DNA from: Propionibacteriaceae bacterium
GTDB taxonomy: Bacteria; Actinomycetota; Actinomycetes; Propionibacteriales; Propionibacteriaceae
Direction: 5' to 3'
NCBI GenBank assembly: GCA_030450535.1
Contig: JAKDIK010000192.1
Span: 1 to 5,688, forward strand
DNA: 5,688 bases
The position numbers and the translations under genes were made by a program. The notes under the pieces are model-generated. The model made no database searches and had not been told where the DNA came from. It was given only the letters and a program-made list of their open reading frames with translations. This document shows, one piece after another, positions 5,034 through 5,688 of the stretch; the first letter of the stretch is position 1, and every line of letters starts with the position of its first letter.

Positions 5034-5688
5034 TCAGTGGGCCCCAAATGCGCGAGCCCTCGCCCGCAGGGCGTCGGCGTCCGGGCCCGCCGTGAGGATG
5101 CCGCGACCGACCATGGGCAAAACGTTTGCATACGCCGCGCCGAACAGCGCCGGCAGCTCCTCGACGGTGCCCCCCTGGGCGCCGATGCCCGGCACGAGCA
5201 GCGAGCCGTTGAACTCGCCCACATCGCAGCCCAACGAGGTGTGCGAACCCCCCACGACTAGGCCAATCGCCCTCGTCCGGGCGCTGGAGTTGAGGTGCTT
5301 CGCGGCGTCGATCACCTCTTGGGCAACCGATCCCTCGGCCCCGAGGGCCAACTGGACGCCCGCCCCCTCGGGGTTCGAGGTGCGGGCGAGCACGTAGACC
5401 CCCCGGTCCGTGGCGATGGCCAGCTCGAACGCCGGCATGAGCGATGCGAATCCCAAATAGGGAGACAACGTGACGGCGTCCCCGGCCAGCGGTGAGCCGT
5501 CCGCGAGATAGGCCTGGGCGTAGGCCGCCATGGTCGAACCGATGTCGCCGCGCTTGGCATCCACGATCGACAGCGCTCCCGCGGACCGGATGTCGGCCAG
5601 CACTCGCTCCAGCACGGCGATGCCCGCCGAGCCGTACACCTCGAAAAACGCCGACTGGGGCTTGAACACCGCGGCGGTCGCGCCGAGG
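5034..5688 (-). CDS. pyrF: Orotidine 5'-phosphate decarboxylase PyrF, type 2 (5' end outside window)
   Basis: Last step of de novo UMP synthesis: decarboxylation of orotidine 5'-phosphate in the cytoplasm. About 217 residues of the C-terminal part are present, and the frame stays open to the window edge; the GTG at 5669 is internal, since FKPQSAFFEVYGSAG belongs to the middle of the barrel. The catalytic block VDAKRGDIGSTM is clear, its lysine encoded at 5555-5553. The later phosphate-binding loops appear as VVGGSHTSLG, VPGIGAQGG and NVLPMVGRGILTAGPDADAL. The KPQSAFFE segment and the form DAKRGDIGST identify the longer type 2 family typical of actinobacteria, not the short E. coli type. It precedes mihF by 76 bases with no evident terminator, so read-through into mihF is likely. 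In related genomes the pyrimidine genes, including carB, usually lie upstream; this cannot be checked here. Confidence 0.97.
   Translation of the reverse strand, partial: LGATAAVFKPQSAFFEVYGSAGIAVLERVLADIRSAGALSIVDAKRGDIGSTMAAYAQAYLADGSPLAGDAVTLSPYLGFASLMPAFELAIATDRGVYVLARTSNPEGAGVQLALGAEGSVAQEVIDAAKHLNSSARTRAIGLVVGGSHTSLGCDVGEFNGSLLVPGIGAQGGTVEELPALFGAAYANVLPMVGRGILTAGPDADALRARARAFGAH
5117..5129. promoter_or_regulatory. PurR/LacI-like palindrome inside pyrF
   Basis: GCAAACGTTTTGC on the minus strand contains the perfect palindrome AAACGTTT and matches 12 of 16 positions of the E. coli PurR box ACGCAAACGTTTTCGT when aligned on its CG centre. It lies about 160 bases upstream of the mihF start, within the pyrF codons for Ala-Asn-Val-Leu-Pro. 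Its GCA, GTT and TTG codons are AT-rich compared with the surroundings. Binding by a LacI-family regulator is a guess; it may be chance. Confidence 0.2.

Overview
The window is a densely packed, very GC-rich stretch of housekeeping genes, all read from the minus strand. The organism is almost certainly a member of the Actinomycetota. Three things point there: a gene for the actinobacterial integration host factor mIHF, which is not found outside that phylum; a PriA whose helicase motifs are eroded, as known for actinobacteria; and the gene order pyrF - mihF - gmk - rpoZ - coaBC - metK - priA, which is conserved in Mycobacterium, Streptomyces and Propionibacteriaceae. The RpoZ N-terminus resembles the Streptomyces type more than the longer mycobacterial type. 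The family cannot be fixed from this sequence; Propionibacteriales is only a guess.

In transcription order, from high to low coordinates: pyrF (OMP decarboxylase, its 5' end cut by the window edge), a 76-base leader, mihF (nucleoid protein), gmk (guanylate kinase, sharing a GTGA overlap with mihF), a 37-base gap with a striking pair of tandem hairpins, rpoZ (RNA polymerase omega, TTG start), a 19-base gap, coaBC (coenzyme A biosynthesis, GTG start), metK (S-adenosylmethionine synthetase, ATGA overlap with coaBC), a 46-base gap with a small hairpin, and priA (primosome protein, its 3' end cut by the window edge). No gene-free stretch exceeds 76 bases.

The genes join pyrimidine synthesis (pyrF), guanine nucleotide supply (gmk), transcription (rpoZ), nucleoid structure (mihF), cofactor supply (coaBC, metK) and replication restart (priA). 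Together they look like one growth-linked operon. Spacing and overlaps suggest translational coupling of mihF-gmk and coaBC-metK, while the hairpins between gmk and rpoZ and between metK and priA are the natural places for transcript processing or attenuation.

I see no mobile element, CRISPR array, RNA gene or novel multi-gene system. The points most worth a second look are small: the tandem hairpins at the end of gmk, a PurR/LacI-like palindrome inside pyrF, the non-canonical CoaC active site, and the degenerate PriA.
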